Assembly (NCBI GenBank): GCA_963989385.1
Contig: OZ022507.1
Coordinates: 55,191,400-55,255,399, forward strand
Length of the DNA: 64,000 nucleotides
Direction: 5' to 3'
Origin: Ctena decussata
Taxonomy: Eukaryota; Mollusca; Bivalvia; Lucinida; Lucinidae
Shown: one piece after another, positions 1 through 12,668 of the stretch
Numbering within the stretch: the first letter of the stretch is position 1
Layout of the letters: every line of letters begins with the position of its first letter
The notes under the pieces: model-generated
Databases searched by the model: none
What the model was told of the DNA's origin: nothing
What the model saw: the letters and a program-made list of their open reading frames with translations, nothing else
Translations under genes and position numbers: made by a program

Positions 1-2205
1 CGACTTGAAACAAAAAAATGCTGGCACCCGTGATGATTTCATGAAAGTATGATCTGATCAGCCTGCGCAAATGTTGCATGATCGATATTTATGATGACTG
101 TACATTACGTATCTGACATGTTTACTGAAAAAAAATCGATATGGAATCATTGTCGATCGGGAGATGGGCTTCATTTCCGGGAGACTCCCAGATGATCCGG
201 GAGACATCACATGTGTGTCTCATCGTCTAAGGACCTCTGACGGTTGTAATGTTAATTTGCCTATAAAATTAGTCAAAATTAAATTTTTGATAGACCCAAG
301 AATTTCTCTTGAAATTTGTTGCTCCCAACTTCCCCTAACTGGTTATGAATTTAATTTCTGATTTTTTAGCACATAGACTTCAATTTTTGGTGGAAAAAGC
401 CAGATTTTATAATTAAACGTAATGGAAACAGGAAATGTTTTTTTAAAGATACTTCCCCCCCCCCCCCCCCCCCCCCCCCCCCCGTGCCTCAGCTAGCCAC
501 TTTGCATGTATTGGTGTACTATCATACTACACATTATATATGAGTGGCTTGCTGAGGCACAGGGGGAAAAGATAGTCTACAGCTGAAAAACTGAAAAAGT
601 GGGTGGGGTACTTACACCCTTTATAACTACAAATAGGCTAAAGTCGTTATTATTGAAAAAATATTGCATAATATCAGTAACAATAGTGTGTACATCAGTT
701 TTAGCATAGTTATCAGTTAAAATTTCTATCTATTGGAAAACCAAAAAAATTGACTTATTTTCGGAGACTGAAAAATTCACGTACCCACTCTTGATAAAAT
801 TGGTTTAAGTTTGTCTAGAGGCATGATAATTTTTCAAAATCACTGTTAAAATGCCTTTATAGTACACAAGCCTTCATGTTGATGCCAAATATTTCAACTT
901 TCGCTGCCCGAGGAAGGTGCAATAATTTGTCGAAAAATAGGCAAATATGCATTGATACTGTCAGAGGTCCTTTACTCTATGACATTAAAAATAGGTAAAT
1001 AGAACAAACAGGATGCAGTGTGTCCGAGACTGTGTTGGATTTCAGAAGTACAGAAGTACAAAACGTAACATAGATCCTTACAATGACAACATAGTGAATG
1101 TACCGTAATTCTTTGGCTATAAGGCAAGTCGTTTATAAGACCGGAGGTGTTTTTTTTTGACTGTCTGGGCAAGTATTTAGCTTAGCCTTGCCTATAAAAC
1201 GGGCATATTTTTTTTACCAATTCCCCAAGAGGTCATCGCCAGTCACCGATGTCTACATAGACCTATATTCAAACTGGTTTGACATGCTGTTACCGTGATG
1301 TGCATAAATATATTATATTAATTACCTCATTATTTTATCCAGTATGAGCAAAGCTTGTATTTCCATTGTAAGTTAAATTTAGCTTTGCAGCCTAACTCTG
1401 ATGTCAACAAGTGGAGAAAACATATTTATAAAGATGGAAGAATCCATGTAAACAGAGTTTTTATTTAGCATAACTACCGTAAAGCTTTCCTGCTGTGTAT
1501 CCAAAACTAGCACTTGGTGTTGATAAATCTCACACACCAGTACTTCAACAAACAAACTAAAGGTCATTGACCGGCTCATTTGATGTTGCACTCCAGCTCA
1601 ATACTGCTCTTAGATTACATAATTAACTAAGACAGTTTTGACAGGTGACTCAGGTCACATCAGGGAAATTACCGATAGATATGGAGAAAAAAAGCCTTAG
1701 GTTTTTACTCATCTAGGTTGCAGAAAAATACTTACGTGTATGAGAATGTTTACAACTCAGAATTTGGCGTATTTTCTACGCTTTTTGTCTTAAAAATGCG
1801 CTCTACGTTTTAACCATCTGAAACTACGCAAGATTGCAAATCCACTTTTTCAGTCCTTTTCCTTTGAATCGGACCATATTTGGATGTATTGGCTCCTAAT
1901 GAAAGCTTCTATTCAACACGGATTAATACTGTTCAGCTGTACATTTTAGCATGAACAAACAATCAAATTATGTCAGGCTGCAACTGCCAGTCAACAACCT
2001 TCATGAGAAGTTAAACAGTGGCAACATTAGTCATGGTCTATTGATTTTATATTATCATATCAAACTGTTTTGTCAGCTACATTGTATTGTCATGTGTTTT
2101 TATGATCCAAAGTTGATCAAACAATTAACATGATTAACAGATTAACTTGGTTAAGGCTGCAGTGAAGAAGTCAGAATAGTGTTATTTATCATCACAACAG
2201 ATGTA
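1..2205. other. Intergenic, no gene seen
   Basis: No coding signal on either strand. It holds a run of 29 C (455-483), directly followed by a hairpin (gtgcctcagctagccact at about 485 pairing with agtggcttgctgaggcac at about 543), and a palindromic MITE-like segment near 1095-1200 (ctataaggcaag / cttgcctata). Confidence 0.6.
455..483 (+). repeat. Homopolymer of 29 C
   Basis: An unbroken cytosine run; its exact length may be affected by assembly. Confidence 0.9.
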
Positions 2206-2210
2206 TAATT

Positions 2211-4564
2211 CAGGGACCTCGGGGACGCCGAATTCAGCGTCCATGGACGCGAAAAAATCGGGCCGGACGCCAATAATTGCCTTCCGAGGATTCCCGCGGA
2301 CGCATTATTTTTCAGGTTGTACTCCTTTAAAATCTCCTCAAATGTCAGTTGTTACAAGTTTTGAAGAAGCCACGCACTGCTAACACCTTTTACAGAGCTA
2401 CATAGGGACCGTTTATTTGAAACAGTTATCAATAAAATCATTGTAAATGCCACCTGTCATTTACCTGGAGTTTCACACCTTCTTAATCCCCACACACGTA
2501 TGTCGTTATGGTCGTTAATCTCCAGTAGCAGGGCACGTGTCAGCATTTCATACTTTCTTAATCGCTGCTTGATCAATATAAATGTATTGGGTCAACACGG
2601 TATCTTTGTCTTAGATCCACTGCCTCACATGATTGGTCAGTTTACATCTTTAGAATTACCACATCACACTAATTGACAGCTTGTCAGAAAGTGAGACTTA
2701 TACAGTGGCTTTGCCAGCAAATTTAAATCGAATATTTTATATCAAGCACACCAAAGGGATGAGAGCCTGAGAGGGGCACCTGCCGTCTCATTAAAGAGTT
2801 CCCCGAATCATTCACGAGAAAAAAAAGATGATTTTCAGGTTGCCTGCCGAAGTTATGAGCATTTTCTGAGTCAAGTTTTTAGCTCATCTGAGCACTTCGT
2901 GCTCAGGGTGAGCTTTTGGGATACCTTGACGTCAGTCGTACGTATGGACGGACGTCTGTCCGCCCGGACGTCCGTCAACTTTTGCTTGTGTACACTCTAG
3001 CTGGCACAGTTTTGATCCAATCTCTCTGAAACTTTGTCAGAATGTTTATCTCCATAAAATCTAGGCCAGGTTCGAAACTGGGTCATGTAGGGTCAAAAAC
3101 TAGGTCACTAGATCAAATCTTAGAAAAACCTTGTGTACGCTCTAGATGGCACAGTTTTCAACCAAAGTTCATGAAACTTTGTCAGAATGTTTATCCTTCT
3201 TATATGTAGGACAAATTTGAAACTGGGTCATGTTGGGTCAAAAACTAGGTCATTAGGTCAAATCATAGAAAAACCTTGTGTACGCTCTGGAGGACACAGT
3301 TTTGATCCAATCTTTATGAAACTTTGTCAGAATGTTTATCTCCATAAACTCTAGGCCAAGTTTGATAGTTGGTCATGTCGAGTCAAAAAGTAGGTCACTA
3401 GGCCAAATCTTAGAAAAACCTTGCGTACGCACTAGAAGGCATAGTTTTGATCCAATCTTCATGACCTATGTCAAAATGTTTATTGTCCATATGTCTAAGC
3501 CCCTATGAAACTGGTCTCGTCGGGTCAAAAACTAGGTCACTAAGTCAAATCTTAGAAAAACTTTGTGTACACCCTAGAGGGCACATTTTTGATTGAATCT
3601 TCATGAAACTCTGTCAGAATGTTTATCTTTATAAAATCTAGATCAAATTTGAGTCTCGGTCATGTTGGGCTCAAAACTAGGTCACCAGGTCAAATATAAG
3701 GAAAACCTTGTATATGCTCCAACGGGCACAGTTTTGATCCAATCTCAATGAAACTTTGTCAGAATGTTTATTCTTACAATATCCAGGCCAAGTTTGAAAC
3801 TGGGTCATGTCGGGTCAAAAACTAGGTCAAATATTAGGAAAACCTTGTGTCCGCTCTAGAAGTCACAGTTTTGATCCAAAACTAATGAAATTTTGTCAGA
3901 ATGTTTATCCTCACAATATCTAGGCCAAGTATAAAACTGGGTCATGTCGGGTCAAAAACTAGGTCAGATCTTAGAAAAACCTTGTGTACGCTCTAGAGGA
4001 CACAGTTTTGATCCAATCGTTTTGAAACTTCGTCAGAATGTTTATCGTCACAATATTTAGGCCAAGTTTGAAAGTAGATCATGTCGGGTCAAAAACTACG
4101 TCACTAGGTCAGATATAAGAACGACCTTGTGTACACTCTAGAGGGCACAGTTTTGATTCAATCTTCATGAACCTTTGTCAGAATGTTTATCCTCATGATA
4201 TCCAGGCCAAGATTGAAACTGGGTCATGTCAGGTCAGAAACTAGGTCACTAGGTCAAATCTTACAAAAACTTTGTGCACACCCAAGAGGGCACAGTTGTG
4301 GTCCAATCTTCATTAAACTTTGTCAGAATGTTTATCTCCATAAAATCTAGGTCAAGTTTGAAACTGGGCCATGTAGGGTCAAAAACTAGGTCACTAGGTC
4401 AAATCTTAGAAAAACCTTGTGTACGCTCTAGAAGGCACAGTTTTGTTAAAACCTATGGGACTCCAATTTTTTAGGATGGGACTCCTTCTTTTCACATGGG
4501 ACTCCTATTTTTGGAAAAGGAGGAGTCCCGGACTCCTACTTTTAAAACTCAAGTGAGAACCCTG
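2211..4564. mobile_element. DNA element with CAGGG ends and TAATT duplication, carrying a nested HINE
   Basis: It starts cagggacctcggggac and ends gtgagaaccctg, with taatt at 2206-2210 and 4565-4569. Both ends carry matching short GGAC-rich blocks (ggacgc repeats on the left, gggactcc repeats on the right). CAGGG fits the hAT terminal pattern; hAT usually duplicates 8 bp, but 5-bp groups are named in repeat classifications. Between them, 2881-4443 is a rolling-circle element that lacks its 3' hairpin. No transposase is visible. Confidence 0.7.
2881..4443 (+). mobile_element. HINE/Helentron-like rolling-circle element, 3'-truncated
   Basis: A 5' hairpin (2881-2913; ctgagcac pairs with gtgctcag) is followed by a GGACG/GTCCG tract and then about ten imperfect ~145-bp tandem units, each with gtcagaatgtttatc, actgggtcatgt and ggtcaaaaactaggtca. 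The expected end (ctcaggtgagc plus hairpin plus CTTG) is absent. Confidence 0.8.
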
Positions 4565-4569
4565 TAATT

Positions 4570-5438
4570 TATCCTGTGAAAATAAAATATGACAGAGATT
4601 ATTGAGGTATGTTTAAATGTTTCGCTACTGTCTATTAGGATAGAAAAGAGTGGTACTATGAATGCAGACCCTTGCCAAGGATGATTCAGTTGCCATCCTT
4701 TTAAAAAGAGAGAAACAGACTAGGCTAGAAACATTGTTTTGAAAAATTCAAAATAGCCGCTACTTCCCACCCCCATCCTCAACCCCCCTCCAACCACCAC
4801 ATGCTTGGACTACACATATTCATAAGTACTGCAAAATACATTTAGCTGCCTTCCTGACTACACATGGCGAAGTCTGAGAGTAAACAGGGTTGTGTTTAGG
4901 AAAAAAAAATGGAATGATATTGTTACATATTGTTTGCGGATTAGGAATTCAACAGAAGAATTTAATGAGGGCACACAACTAATATTCGGGTTTGCCAAAT
5001 GCAATCAGTGTTCGCATGTGGCATCACGTGATTGGTACCAGATATATTGTTTATGCTTCAACACCTTTAACATTCATTGATGGCTAATGTGAGCTTAGAA
5101 AACAAAGAAGACGATAATAGTTTATTTTTATCACAAATATGAATGATCTTTATGCGCCACTGTAGATATTTTGTTGGAAAAATTATGCAGTATGTGTCAG
5201 TTTAGGTATGCGAATGTGTATCGATTGTCATATTTCATTGGTCAGTTTCGAAGATCATTTTTCTGGGTCAAGCAGCAAAACAGTAGACTGAAAATGGCGT
5301 GTTTTCACTGAGAATAAATAGAGAAAAGGTGCAGTTTTACACATACAACATGAATATTTATTGACGTAGGCTGTGTTGCGAGTTTGCCGGAATTCTTTGT
5401 TGAGGTATCAATAACATATGCGTCAAGGATAATAGCTC
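4570..5438. other. No gene or clear repeat seen
   Basis: AT-rich DNA with short random open frames only; no splice-bounded coding segment recognised. Confidence 0.5.
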
Positions 5439-5800
5439 TTCTGTAGATACCACTAGCCCGGAGCCGGAGTTACCCAAATGAGTGGGGAGATCAAAATGAT
5501 CAAACAGAAACGGTTATTCTAATATCAACATTTCACAAATACTACTTAAGGTCAAGAATACGTATATGACTGGCGCAATTAATTACGTGCGTCGCGAAGG
5601 ACGTAACGTCACGAAATACATCCTAGTCAGTGTAATTTTCAATATGCCGGCCCCATAGGACATTCAATAATAACGTCAAACATGGGGAAAACGGAGTTGT
5701 TGTCATTGTTTATTCAAGCCCTTTGCTGATATTGCAATGTTCTTTTTTCCCTGTATGTTTGAAGATATTTTATCAACATAAGTGTATTAATAAATTAATC

Positions 5801-5803
<3 letters not shown>

Positions 5804-5837
<34 letters not shown>
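5804..5837 (+). repeat. (GA)n microsatellite
   Basis: About 17 uninterrupted GA units followed by decayed GACA units. Confidence 0.95.
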
Positions 5838-5840
<3 letters not shown>

Positions 5841-6874
5841 ACAGACAGACAGAGAGGGTGACTGACACACAGACATAGTTTCATGTGTGTAACAATTTAA
5901 GGCTGGCAGGTTACATGTTCCCTCCCTGCTTTCAGGGCTCACAGGACTTTTCAGACACACATATGAAAGGCGGAACCCATCATTTTCCTTTCGCTGCGTT
6001 ATCCTTTCCTGATTTGAAAAAGCTACCTATTTACTGCTGGCTTGACAAAGAGACTTTTCCAGTCGCTAACTGGCCGACTCAGGATTCGAACCCGCAACCG
6101 TCTGCGTCATAATCGAACGTCCGCGGCGCCGGTGGGATTGCGCATCCGAAATGATTAATAAACCAAGTAAATGTATGCCAGCTGATTGTAGAGCTTTATG
6201 GAATCGGAATGTACTATTTATTATAATGCCGATTTTTGCGATTTTAATACACATATGATCACATATCCTTCCTGGACATCGAAAATTTTGTTTTGGTTAC
6301 AAAATAAGAATGATACGATATTTCTTCCACTTGTTGTATGCCGTTGCCAAAGATATAGCGGGCCTCTAACACACACCGCCCCTACGGCAACTACGCTACA
6401 AGAACTCTTTATCTTTACCTATCCAACCGACGGTGGATTTGGAAGCTGACATTGTAACTTACCATCATCTCGATATGACTGAAATACTGTCCAAAGGTCA
6501 ATTTTATCTGACTACCATGAGCCAACACCGACAGAATACGAGTCTTCAGAAATTATGATACACGCACATAGATCAGTCTGCGCATATGCACAGACTAGTA
6601 AATCTCTTCGCTGTTCCTCACGGAATCATTGTTCCAGAGGACAACAAAGGCTCTGGTCAGGTTGGGCGGGTGCGCACACTGATCTGAGCTTCCACTGACC
6701 ATATATGCCCCCAAAGAACCCATTTTATCATGGCACGGCGCATTTTGTGATTTAGGGTAACGCAGTTGTTTATGCGGCTCAGTCGTGTCGGCTGCAATAA
6801 CCATATTACTGTTAGGAAGTATGCTTGCGTTTTTTACTAATTTTTGCCTAAGAGAGTCTGTAAAAATTTCTCTC

Positions 6875-7389
6875 ACTTAAGCCTCGGTCACGCCACAAAA
6901 GTTTCTTTGTCACAGAATCTCTAACAAAGAAAGCTTGCCAAACATTTTGCGTTAACACGGAGCAAATTATTTGTTAAAGAAAAATATGGTATGGAATCTT
7001 TGTCAAATTAAATTTGGCAAGGAAATATTTGCTGCTGTGTTCACACGATCGAACATTATTCGTCAAGGTTACCTGGACAAATAAACTTTGCCCGTGTGAA
7101 CGGCCAACCATATGCATGCCACTTTTTCTTTGTTTAATATACTTTGTTCAAAACCAAACCGATTTGATTATGAGCAAAGTTTTCTGTGCTTATCTCCATA
7201 GCTAGTTTCTTTGTTACATATTCTATGACAAATTTTCTGTTCACACGGACAAATTTTGTTTGTCATAAAAACTTTACCATATAAATTTGGCAATGAAAAT
7301 GTGGCATATTTTTTCATTCACACGAACAAATTTTACCTTTCCAACCCTACTTTGTCACAGAAACTTTGCCCGTGTGAACGAAACTTAAG
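6875..7389. repeat. Inverted-repeat element within the TTAA transposon
   Basis: The ends cttaagcctcggtcacgcc and gtgtgaacgaaacttaag are imperfect inverted copies, and the inside holds several related cacacggacaaattttg / ctttgtcacagaaacttt blocks. It may be a nested MITE or internal repeats of the host element. Confidence 0.6.
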
Positions 7390-8004
7390 GCATTCATCAT
7401 AAGAACCCTATTAGTCCTCATCTTTCAGTATTCTCATAACGCTCTTAGCATGTCTTATTACGCCGCCAGTAAACGACTGCAACGTCGCTTATAAATGACG
7501 TCGCGGAATGGCGTAAATTTATACATACCTATGTTTGCTTACCAAGCGCTACTTGAAAAACGAACTCGGTAGTCAAGGACTTTTCTTACCTTATTTTAAT
7601 CGACAGATCCTGTGACATAAAATATCAGTTTTTGAAAAAAATCTATGTACCGGTAAACAAGCTGTGTACGTTTAAATTTTAAAATCTGAGTTTTTTTCAT
7701 CGCATTCCCATTGCCGTCAATGGAAACGGCCTCAAAATTTCATGTTTTCAATCTGATCTAGCGACTAAACGAACTCGGTGACCTATCTTTTTTATGGCAC
7801 AATTCGATGTAACACATGAAAATGCACCCCTGTGCAAAATTTAAAAAAATTCTATGTATGAGCCATTTACGTATTCTTGACCTTAACATAGAAGCATGCT
7901 ATTCATGCTTTTGAACTAAAATAATTCACATGTCAAATAACAGGGGCTGGCAAAAAAAAAAATAAATAAATAAAATTCCACTTGCCCACAGGACATACTT
8001 GTCC

Positions 8005-8267
8005 ATGCCGGGCCGGGTAGCGCAATCGGTAGGGCACCTGACTCGTAAGTCAGAGGTCCTGGGTTCGAATCCCGGTCTGGCCACATACTTTGGTTTCTCC
8101 TTCCGCTGAGTCAAGAAGGGCAGTTGTCAGTTACCGGCGAAAGTATGTACACTTAGTACTGGTTAACCGCTTAGGAGGTCTAAGCCTGCCCAGGAATAGT
8201 GTGGTTAGGTTAACTGACCGTCCCGACATGACCGTGGATGTTAAGCATCAAATCAACCAACCAACCA
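8005..8267 (+). mobile_element. Complete tRNA-Thr-derived SINE with 12-bp target duplication
   Basis: The tRNA head at 8011-8082 folds fully: acceptor ggccggg pairs with tctggcc (two G-U pairs), the anticodon loop ctcgtaa gives CGT (Thr), and the T arm carries ttcgaat, so internal A and B boxes look intact. The body contains an inverted pair (acatacttt / aaagtatgt) and ends in a (CCAA)n tail. acatacttgtcc is directly repeated at 7993-8004 and 8268-8279. Two headless relatives lie at 26516-26682 and 51206-51402. Confidence 0.92.
8011..8082 (+). tRNA. tRNA-Thr(CGT)-like head of the SINE
   Basis: A 72-nt cloverleaf with acceptor, D, anticodon and T arms all pairing, and no intron. Because it is continuous with a SINE body and lies inside the target duplication, it is most probably a SINE promoter rather than a cellular tRNA gene, although it could be transcribed by RNA polymerase III. 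Confidence 0.6.
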
Positions 8268-8658
8268 ACATACTTGTCCTGTGAAACAGTTTATTTTGCC
8301 CTCTGTTGATACCACAAGCACGGAGTTACCCATATCAGTGGGTAGATCAAAATAATCAAACAGAAAAAGCTATTATAATATCAACATTTCACAACTACTC
8401 CTTAACATAGATATATGTTAATCATGCTTTTGATCTAAAATATTTCACATGTCAAATGACAGGGGTTTGCAAATCAAAAAAAAAAAAAAAAAAATCACAG
8501 GACAAGACAATTGAATTTTGTTTTACCTGTCCAGTGAAACATTTTATCTTGTTTCCTCCAATCCCCCCCCCCCCACCCCCAAGCAAGCCTGGGATATCTT
8601 TACTCCCCCCACCCACCCACCCAAAGAGCACTTGAAGGTTTTTGGGTCATCCTTTCTC

Positions 8659-8911
8659 CATAATCTCCAAAATACTGGACAAACATCTTGTTTAGGCCTT
8701 TAGGGACCTCTTTCAAAGACAGCAAGATTGATTTACATATTTTGGTAATTTTGGAATGGAAACCAGAATAAACAGGGTAATGAATTGCGTAATCTCCATA
8801 ATACTGGACAAACATCCTGACTAGGCCTTTAGGGACCTCTTTCAAAGACAGTAGGATTGATTTACATATTTTGCTAATTTTGGAATGGAAACCCGAATAA
8901 ATAGGGTAACC
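8659..8911 (+). repeat. Direct tandem duplication (~128-bp unit, two copies)
   Basis: aatactggacaaacatc..ggcctttagggacctctttc and ttggaatggaaacc recur about 128 bp apart with few differences, ending about 100 bp before the INTS13 exon 1 acceptor. Confidence 0.85.
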
Positions 8912-9012
8912 AATTTCATAGGTTATTGGTTATTTTCACATGACCAGGTTTCTTTTTTGGCAGCTAACAAGGAAATGATAAATTTTAGGTAGAATTTACT
9001 TTTTACTTTCAG

Positions 9013-9241
9013 CCAGAAGATGAATCTACCTGTTAACCACAAGACATTGTTTGTGCTCGACCATAGCTCATTCTTCAATAAGTCTTGTAATCAGAGCATC
9101 GAGTATGACATCCTTGGGAAGGGCAAGACACCTGGTATTATCCCGGCGGCTCCCATATTTAAATCCCTGTGGAACTGTTCAGTGGAAACTATGATGGAAT
9201 ACGTAAGAGTGGTGTATGATATCTATCCCACTAGTAAACTG
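9013..9241 (+). CDS. INTS13: INTS13 (Asunder), first coding exon
   Basis: INTS13 is a subunit of the nuclear Integrator complex, which cleaves nascent RNAs; it has a VWA-like N-terminal domain, pairs with INTS14, and is also linked to dynein and the cell cycle. The exon follows a pyrimidine-rich acceptor (ending ctttcag at 9012), starts translation at the ATG at 9020, and gives 74 codons ending in phase 0 at a GTAAGT donor (9242). The translation has the family's N-terminal signature: NHKTLFVLDHS near residue 6, then GIIPAAPI..SLWNCSVE..MEY and YDIYP, closely parallel to the vertebrate order HKTVFVVDH, GIIPLAPI, SLWTCSVE, YDIFP. The 7 bases before the ATG imply an upstream non-coding exon, not located. 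Identity rests on remembered family motifs and on co-linear later exons; I am confident. Confidence 0.9.
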
Positions 9242-11040
9242 GTAAGTTGATTGTTGTCACAAAGGGACCTGATAAAGCGACTTGTTAGCTCACCTGAGCC
9301 GAAGGCTCAGAGGTGAGCTTATAGGATGGGAGTCGAGCCGTCGTCCGTCCGTCCGTGGGTGCGTGGGTGGGTGCGTCAACACTTTCAAACATAAATATCT
9401 CAGAGACCAGTGGGCCGATCGCAATCAAATTTTATCTGAAGCATCATTTGGGTGGGGAAAAGGCTGCATTAGGTTTTGGTGCCGATCAGCTCAGAACTCT
9501 GGTTTCCATGGCAACAGATAGCCCCCATAGGGTTATAATGGGGAAAACGGCGTCATCACGTTTTCTCAACTGTTTTTGATTAGATCCTTATCATACTTGC
9601 AGGTAATAATGACATACACAAGAGCTTGGATGAGTTCGAAATTTGGTCGGATTCGAGCACAGACTACGGAGTTAGCTGCCCTTGAGCGTTTGAAAAAAAT
9701 CCCATAGGGTTATAATGGGGAAAATGGCGTCATCACCTTTTCTCAACTGTTTTTGCTTAGATCCTTATCATACTTGCAGGTAATGATGACATACATAAGA
9801 GCTTGGATGAGTTCGAAATTTGGCCGGATTCGAGCACAGACTACGGAGTTAGCTGCCCTTGAGCGTTTGAAAAAAATCCCATAGTGTTGTAATGGAGAAA
9901 ACAACGTCATCACATATTTTTAGAAAAACTTTGTCATCGCTCTATTGCCTACATTTCTCAACGGATTTTAAAATAACTTCACACGAATGTAAGGCGTGAC
10001 AATATCTCGAGCAAGTTCGACTTTCAGGATGCTGCGCCCAAGGTCAAGGTCACTGTGGCTATTTTTAGAAAAACTTTGTCAGCGCTCTAGCACCTACATT
10101 TTTCAATGGATTTTAAAATAACTTCATACAAATGTAGGGCATGACAATATCTCGAGCAAGTTCGACTTTCAGGGTGCTGCGCCCAAGGTCAAGGTCACTG
10201 TGGCTATTTTTAGAAAATCTTTGTCATCGCTCTAGCGCCTACATTTCTCAATGGATTTTGAAATAACTTCACACAAATGTAGGGCATGACAATATCTCGA
10301 GCAAGTTTGACTTTCAGGGTGCTGCACCCAAGGTCAAGGTCACTGTGGCTATTTTTAGAAAAACTTTGTCATCGCACTAAGGCCTACATTTCTCAACGGA
10401 TTTTGAAATAACTTCACACAAATGTAGGGCATGACAATATCTCGAGCAAGTTTGACTTTCAGGGTGCTGCGCCCAAGGTCAAGGTCACTGTGGCTATTTT
10501 TAGAAAAACTTTGTCATCGCTCTAGCGCCTACATTTCTCAACGGATTTTGAAATAACATCACACAAATGTAGGGCATGACAATATCTCGAGCAAGTTCGA
10601 CTTTCAGGGTGCTGCACCCAAGGTCAAGGTCACTGTGGCTAATTTTAGAAAAACTTTGTCAGCACTCTAGCACCTACATTTCTCCATGGATTTTGAAATA
10701 GCTTCACACAAATGTAGGGTATGACAATATCTCGAGCAAGTTCGACTTTCAGGGTGCTGCGCCCAAGGTCAAGGTCACTGTTGCTATTTTTAGAAAAACT
10801 TTGTCATCGCTCTAGCACCTACATTTCTCAACGGATTTTCAAATAACTTCATCAGGGCGTCAACTTTTGTCCTATATCCTATATTTGTCCTATATTTTGA
10901 TGGCTGTCCTATATTGTCCTATATTTGACTAGGTGTCCTATATAGTGCTTATTAAGCTTATTAAGTGTAGCAGTATGTTGAAAGAGCTGGTACAATGTGG
11001 ATGTTTAACATAATGTCAAATCAACTATCAGATAATGACT

Positions 11041-12020
11041 ACTCGAGAACCTACAAGGAAAGAGCTGAAGAAGCTGGATAGAGATGTACAGAAGAAGTAC
11101 TTACTGGGAATGAGATCCTTCTTTAGTTCCACTGTGACATACCTTCTTCAAAAGTTGCCACTGGAGATCTGACTGCTGAAAAGTCTTGGTTGCCTGAATC
11201 CTCAGGAAGAAAAATTAATTTTTTCCCATATGAGATATAGTATGTAGCAAAGAAACTTTATGCCAGATTCAGAGGTTGCAAGGGTAACTGATGAATGGAA
11301 AGTCTTCTATTTGGCTGATGAATTTGAATGTCCACCTCCTGAGGGATGTGTAGCCCAGTATTGGAGAGATGTATTCAACATCAGAGTGATGGTAAGCCAA
11401 AGTACCAAATCTTGAGTAAAGGGTACAAGAATGCTCTGGTTTTGCCAGATGGTATTGCAGATGTGGAAAGAGCATTATCAGAGAATACATCTGTTGTTAC
11501 TGCAGACAGAGCATCTCTGAGACAACTGTAAATTGGTTTAAGAGTTGTTAAAAATACCGAGAAATTGTCTGATCCAGAACTTTGTAGGCTTGAAAAACTT
11601 CCTGTGAACAAGAAAGATCTGTCAGATGTAAAACATTCTTAGTCAGAATACATGAAAAGATTGGGGTTAGAGGCAAAAAGAAATTAGTTGAGAAAAGAGA
11701 AAGAAAGGAAAAGGCTGAAAATGAAAAAAGGAGAAAAGAAAGAGATTAACAAATGTCCCAGAAAAGTTCAGTACTTGAGAAACAGTCCTGGCTTGAAGCC
11801 AAAGAAAAAGTTAAACGAGTCTTTGAATTCAGCATTTCACTTGCTGAAAGAAGGTAGTGAGAAAATGAAAACAGCTGTTTAAGAATTAATTCGCATGGTA
11901 CAGTTGATGATTGAGACAGCAACCAGAAAGACAGAAGAATATTCTGAAAAACTGCAAGAACTGAGAAAGGAACAGAAAACAGTGGAGGAGAGAAAGAGAC
12001 TTACTAGATATAAAGTATAA
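11041..12020 (+). pseudogene. Broken hAT-like transposase C-terminus
   Basis: Frameshifted pieces read in order: a helix ending FFSSTVTYLLQKLPLE with LLKSLGCLNPQEE, then VTDEWKVFYLADEF, then (11382-11528) GKPKYQILSKGYKNALVLP, DGIADVERALSENTSVVTAD RASL, LRVVKN and finally a lysine-rich coiled-coil tail. The 'KY..LS...KAAL.L..G.ADVER..S.N..V.T.DRA.L' pattern is the hAT C-terminal dimerisation region in many invertebrate elements (family recalled, not searched). Several in-frame stops and frameshifts show it is not functional. Confidence 0.7.
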
Positions 12021-12668
12021 ACATAGCAAAGTGTCTTTGGCTTCAGGTCACGAATCTAGCCATTGCAGCACCACAGAATTCTCCAAACAGACTGGAAAGC
12101 CTAGTGACAAGTGACAAAAAGGCCAAAGAAATCAAGTAGCCATATTTATTAGTTATGATCAAAGTTCATCTGAATTTTGCCATATTTCCATTGAGGAAAG
12201 GGAATGTTTTACTGTTAAATGTTAGGTTGATAAGAATTGAAAATGGTAATGTATATCTAGATGGTTCTGTAGAGCTGATAGATCCTTTCACTTAACATTC
12301 AGCAAAAACTGTTTAAATCATGTCAGAAAATTTGCTACATTGGAGCAAGTTATTTTATCTGGCATTTATATAAGATTAGTATACAAATGCCTTTTGAAAC
12401 AAATGAACCAGCAGGTGCTGAGATTTTCTTTTATATTCAAGAAGATACTTTGTAACAGGCACTTTTTATTCTGAGCTGATTAGGATATTATATCTGTTAC
12501 AGGCATTTCTGATAAAGGTCTTAAACTACATATTGTCAAATCAAGTTTGTAAGATTCTGTTTTAATTCGGCCTATTGTTATTTAAGTACATAAATACAAT
12601 AGCTGTATTGAGAATAAACAATAAAAGGTGGTAAAGGGATGGCTATAGGGATGGTAGAGGCTATCTGT

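Larger units (their letters stand above)
5550..7882. mobile_element. 2.33-kb DNA transposon with TTAA target duplication
   Basis: Terminal inverted repeats ggtcaagaatacgta (5550-) and tacgtattcttgacc (-7882) are bounded by TTAA at 5546-5549 and 7883-7886. The joined flanks match an uninterrupted paralogue at 8305-8470, where one TTAA (8402-8405) sits at the same point. TTAA duplications are typical of piggyBac and Kolobok elements; the termini do not begin with the CCC of piggyBac. No transposase frame is seen, so it is non-autonomous. It contains a GA microsatellite (5804-5837), a B-box-bearing fragment on the - strand near 6080-6120, and the inverted-repeat segment 6875-7389. Confidence 0.9.
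5439..8540 (+). repeat. Tandemly duplicated ~240-bp segment, first copy split by two insertions
   Basis: Copy 1 comprises 5439-5545, 7883-8004 and 8268-8300; copy 2 runs from about 8301 to 8540. Shared blocks include cacggagttaccc..agtggg, atatcaacatttcacaa, catgcttttgaactaaaat with ttcacatgtcaaat, and the 'caggaca..acctgtcc..gtgaaac' end. Copy 2 shows the state before the TTAA element and the SINE arrived. Confidence 0.85.

Noticed and set aside
8011..8082. Functional cellular tRNA-Thr gene
   Set aside because: It is continuous with a SINE body and both lie within a 12-bp target duplication.
11688..11882. Lysine-rich frame as an independent gene
   Set aside because: It is the coiled-coil tail of the broken transposase-like pseudogene inside the 3-kb hAT-like element.
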